Shown piece after piece: positions 13,778-15,945 of a stretch of DNA of 15,945 nucleotides. The notes below the pieces were generated by a model. The model searched no databases, was not told the DNA's origin, and worked only from the letters and a program-made list of their open reading frames with translations. Source of the DNA: Comamonadaceae bacterium. GTDB lineage: Bacteria; Pseudomonadota; Gammaproteobacteria; Burkholderiales; Burkholderiaceae_C. The stretch lies in NCBI GenBank assembly GCA_947458305.1, contig CANGZO010000021.1, forward strand, positions 1 to 15,945, in the 5' to 3' direction. A program made the position numbers and the translations under genes. How positions within the stretch are numbered: position 1 is the stretch's first letter; the number at the start of each line of letters is the position of its first letter.

Positions 13778-14491
13778 TCAAACCCCCAAATGCTGCTCCA
13801 GCACGCTGGGGTCAGCCAGCAAGATGGGTGACGAGCCTTCGAACACCACCTGGCCTTTGACCAAGATGACATTGCGGTCGGTGATCTGGGTGACGTGTTT
13901 CCAGTTCTTGTCCACGATGATCGAGCTGATGCCGCTTTGTTTGATGACACTGCAAATGCGCCAGATCTCGCGCGCAATCAGAGGCGCCAAGCCTTCGGTG
14001 GCCTCGTCCAGAATCAGCACATCGGGGTTGGTCATGAGCGCCCGGCCGATGGTCAGCATTTGTTGCTCGCCACCCGACAGTTGCTGGCCGCCGTGGCCCA
14101 AGCGTTCTTTCAGGCGCGGAAAGGTCTCCAGCACGCGTTCGTATGTCCACTCACGCTGGCCCTGGGTGCCAGGGCGGGCGGCCATTTTCAGGTTCTCCAC
14201 CACGCTCAGGTTGCCAAAGATGCCCCGGCCCTCAGGCACATAGGCGATGCCCAGCTGCGCCACCTCAAACGTGGGACGGCCATTCATGCGCTGACCTTTG
14301 ATGTCCACCGTGCCCGAGCGCGGCGGCACGATGCCCATGAGGGACTTGAGCAGGGTGCTTTTGCCCATGCCGTTGCGGCCCATCAGGCCAATCGTTTCGC
14401 CTCGTCCCACGGTGAAGTTGACGCCGCGCAAGATGTGGCTCGCGCCGTAATAGGTGTTCAGGTCTTGGGCCTGGATCAACAATTCGCTCAT
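13778..14491 (-). CDS. livF: Branched-chain-type ABC transporter ATP-binding protein LivF
   Basis: One of the two ATPases of a HAAT-family importer (branched-chain amino acids, amides, urea or aromatic acids, depending on the binding protein). The 237 residues are the normal length. Visible are Walker A G-R-N-G-M-G-K-S-T (38-46), the LivF-typical Y-V-P-E-G-R-G-I-F (84-92), signature L-S-G-G-E-Q-Q (138-144) and Walker B V-L-I-L-D-E-A (158-164). At the switch region, where LivF usually reads L-V-E-Q-N, this protein has I-V-D-K-N (192-196), an uncommon variant. The ATG at 14491 is preferred over an upstream in-frame start because GAGGA lies 8 bases ahead and relatives begin there. It starts 1 base after the livG stop, so the two are probably co-translated. 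Confidence 0.94.
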   Translation of the reverse strand: MSELLIQAQDLNTYYGASHILRGVNFTVGRGETIGLMGRNGMGKSTLLKSLMGIVPPRSGTVDIKGQRMNGRPTFEVAQLGIAYVPEGRGIFGNLSVVENLKMAARPGTQGQREWTYERVLETFPRLKERLGHGGQQLSGGEQQMLTIGRALMTNPDVLILDEATEGLAPLIAREIWRICSVIKQSGISSIIVDKNWKHVTQITDRNVILVKGQVVFEGSSPILLADPSVLEQHLGV

Positions 14492-14492
14492 T

Positions 14493-15260
14493 TCAATGTT
14501 CCTCGCCCAAGTACGCCGCTTGCACACCCGCATCGGCCCGCACCGCCGCGGGCGTGTCGCTGGCGATCACTTGCCCGTTGACCATCACCGTCAGGTGGTC
14601 GGCCAGGGTGAACACCGCGTCCATGTCGTGCTCGACCAGCAAAATGGCATGCTCATTTTTGAGGCGCAGCAGCAACTGCACCATGCGCTCGGCTTCGGCT
14701 TGGCCCATGCCCGCCAGCGGTTCATCGAGCAGCAAGACCTGCGGCTCGGTGGCCAAGGTCATGGCGATCTCCAGCTGGCGTTGCTCGCCGTGGCTGGTGG
14801 CGCCTGCTTGGGCGTGGCGGCGGTCTTGCAGTCCGGCCAGTTCGATGGCGCGTTCGGCCCTTTGGTTGACGGCTTGCATGCTGGCCGCAGCCTTGACCCA
14901 CCCGAAAGGGTTGAAAGGCGAGGGCTGTGCACGCGACTGGGCTGACAAGCGCACGTTGTCCCAGACACTGAAGGTGCCAAAAATATTGGTTTTTTGGTAG
15001 CTGCGTCCCAGCCCGTGGCGCGAGATTTTTTCGGGTGTCCAGCCGGTGATGTCGGTGCCGCCCAAGCGCATGCGCCCACTGGTGGGGGGCAAATCGCCCG
15101 AGAGCAAGTTGGCCAGCGTGGACTTGCCCGCGCCGTTGGGGCCAATGACGGCGTGGATATGCCCGCGCCACAAGTCAAGCGACACATCGTTCACCGCCGC
15201 CAGGCCGCCAAAGCGTTTGGTCAGGCCGCTGGCCGACATCAAGGTCTTGCGCTCAGTCAT
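14493..15260 (-). CDS. livG: Branched-chain-type ABC transporter ATP-binding protein LivG
   Basis: The second ATPase of the importer, working as a heterodimer with LivF on the cytoplasmic face of the LivHM channel. In 255 residues, normal for LivG, it shows Walker A G-P-N-G-A-G-K-S-T (40-48), Q-loop Q89 in R-S-Y-Q-K-T, a signature degenerated to S-H-G-E-Q-R-Q-L-E (156-164) as is common in LivG, Walker B L-L-L-D-E-P (176-181), A-G-M at 183-185, and the switch His in V-E-H-D-M-D (H211). The insert between Q-loop and signature (about 108-135) is typical of LivG. The ATG at 15260 overlaps the end of livM by 8 bases, indicating tight translational coupling. Confidence 0.95.
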   Translation of the reverse strand: MTERKTLMSASGLTKRFGGLAAVNDVSLDLWRGHIHAVIGPNGAGKSTLANLLSGDLPPTSGRMRLGGTDITGWTPEKISRHGLGRSYQKTNIFGTFSVWDNVRLSAQSRAQPSPFNPFGWVKAAASMQAVNQRAERAIELAGLQDRRHAQAGATSHGEQRQLEIAMTLATEPQVLLLDEPLAGMGQAEAERMVQLLLRLKNEHAILLVEHDMDAVFTLADHLTVMVNGQVIASDTPAAVRADAGVQAAYLGEEH

Positions 15261-15945
15261 GACCGGTCTCCTTGCCTGCAGCTTTGCCACCCATAAAGCG
15301 GTTGACCAGTCCCAAAATGCCCTTGGGCGCAAAAATGATCAGCGCCACGATGAACAGGCCCATCCACATTTGCCAGTGTTTGCCGGTTTTGAAGCCGCCC
15401 ATGTCGGGCAAGTCTTTGAAGACGTGCAGCAAATACTCAAAGCTGAAGGCCCCGACAATGGCCCCCGCAAAATTGCCCATGCCGCCCAAAATCACCATCA
15501 TGATGGCGTGTGCACTCAGGTGAAAGCCCATCAGCTCCGGGTTCACAAAACCCGTTTGCGCCGCGAACAAATAGCCCGCCAAACCCGCCAGAGCACCGGC
15601 CAGCGTGAAGGCCGCCAGCTTGTGGCTGAAGGTGTTGAAACCCAGCGCCCGCATGCGGTGCTCGTTCACGCGGATGCCCGACAGTGCCCGGCCAAAGGGG
15701 CTCCAGAGCAGGCGGCGCAAGAACACATAAACCGCCACCAAGCAAGCCAGCGTGAAGTAATAAAACACCCGCTTGTTTTCCAAGTCGATGATGCCGGCAT
15801 CGGGGCGGAAGTTCAGGAACAAACCGTCCGAGCCGCCCAGTGACTTGTTGTCAAAGAAGATGAAGAAAATCATCTGCGCAAAAGCCATGGTCACCATGAT
15901 GAAGTAGATGCCGTGCGTGCGCACCACCAAAAAGCCAATCACCAA
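15253..15945 (-). CDS. livM: Branched-chain-type ABC transporter permease LivM (5' end outside window)
   Basis: The C-terminal 230 or so residues of the LivM inner-membrane permease; the frame runs off the right edge, so about a third of a usual LivM is missing. Visible are hydrophobic helices (V-I-G-F-L-V-V-R-T-H-G-I-Y-F-I-M-V-T at the start, F-T-L-A-C-L-V-A-V-Y-V-F-L and L-A-A-F-T-L-A-G-A-L-A-G-L-A-G-Y-L). The cytoplasmic loop S-P-F-G-R-A-L-S-G-I-R-V-N-E, followed by R-A-L-G-F-N-T-F-S-H-K-L-A-A-F, is the family's coupling segment. G-G-M-G-N-F-A-G-A-I-V-G-A also matches. A charged tail ends in G-K-E-T-G-H-D. livH and the periplasmic binding protein that sets specificity are not in the window, so the substrate cannot be read here. 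Confidence 0.93.
   Translation of the reverse strand: MVIGFLVVRTHGIYFIMVTMAFAQMIFFIFFDNKSLGGSDGLFLNFRPDAGIIDLENKRVFYYFTLACLVAVYVFLRRLLWSPFGRALSGIRVNEHRMRALGFNTFSHKLAAFTLAGALAGLAGYLFAAQTGFVNPELMGFHLSAHAIMMVILGGMGNFAGAIVGAFSFEYLLHVFKDLPDMGGFKTGKHWQMWMGLFIVALIIFAPKGILGLVNRFMGGKAAGKETGHD

Noticed and set aside
13783..13815. CCCCA...TGGGG and TGCTG...CAGCA symmetry at the end of livF as a bidirectional terminator
   Set aside because: Stems of 5 bp inside coding sequence with no T-run on either side; likely chance.
15046..15843. A 265-codon plus-strand open frame opposite livG/livM
   Set aside because: Antisense shadow; the minus strand has clear Walker and permease motifs.
1..15945. CRISPR array, tRNA, rRNA, complete insertion sequence or prophage genes
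   Set aside because: No regularly spaced repeats, no tRNA-like cloverleaf noticed by eye, and no transposase or phage protein among the recognisable frames.

Overview
The window looks like a chromosomal segment of a betaproteobacterium of the order Burkholderiales, most likely Comamonadaceae (Limnohabitans, Rhodoferax or Polaromonas-like). This placement rests on the fairly GC-rich coding sequence, the two-domain ArgA, the OsmC-YcaO fusion, and the combination of pobA, an IclR-type regulator and a liv-type ABC transporter. It is an inference from gene content, not a database match.

Region 1 (about 1-2600): a 5'-truncated dsbB runs rightward and meets argA tail to tail with 3 bases between the stops. 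On the minus strand, argA lies directly behind a type II toxin-antitoxin pair: a ribbon-helix-helix antitoxin and a PIN-domain (VapC-like) toxin joined by an ATGA overlap. Region 2 (about 2570-6560): divergently from the TA pair runs hrpA, a DEAH-box RNA helicase of about 1300 residues. A block of nested palindromes fills the interval between them. A 35-base near-perfect palindrome that looks like a REP-type element is translated in frame inside hrpA. Region 3 (6590-9445): a second TA module, higB-higA, with an operator-like palindrome and an exact TATAAT. It is followed 7 bases later by a large OsmC-YcaO fusion whose YcaO part closely resembles the E. coli ribosomal protein S12 methylthiolation accessory protein.

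Region 4 (9446-10656): an Hsp20 small heat-shock protein and a convergent HPF/RaiA-type ribosome-hibernation protein, separated by a good intrinsic terminator. Region 5 (10657-13771): a short CaiB/BaiF family protein with racemase-type active-site residues, then pobA (4-hydroxybenzoate 3-monooxygenase), then a divergent IclR-family regulator of the PcaR/PcaU/PobR type. The pobA-regulator interval carries three 10-base repeats arranged as I recall for PcaU/PobR operators. Region 6 (13778 to the end): livF, livG and a truncated livM of a branched-chain-amino-acid-type ABC importer, closely packed on the minus strand.

I see no tRNA, rRNA, CRISPR array, complete insertion sequence or phage gene. 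No clearly new multi-gene system is visible. The strongest leads are the palindrome inside hrpA, the three-repeat operator, the OsmC-YcaO fusion, and the two TA modules that bracket hrpA and each sit just upstream of a core gene. No non-coding stretch exceeds 300 bases; the longest are 10472-10656 (no clear signal seen), 12821-13000 (operator region) and 9446-9613 (weak promoter-like motifs).
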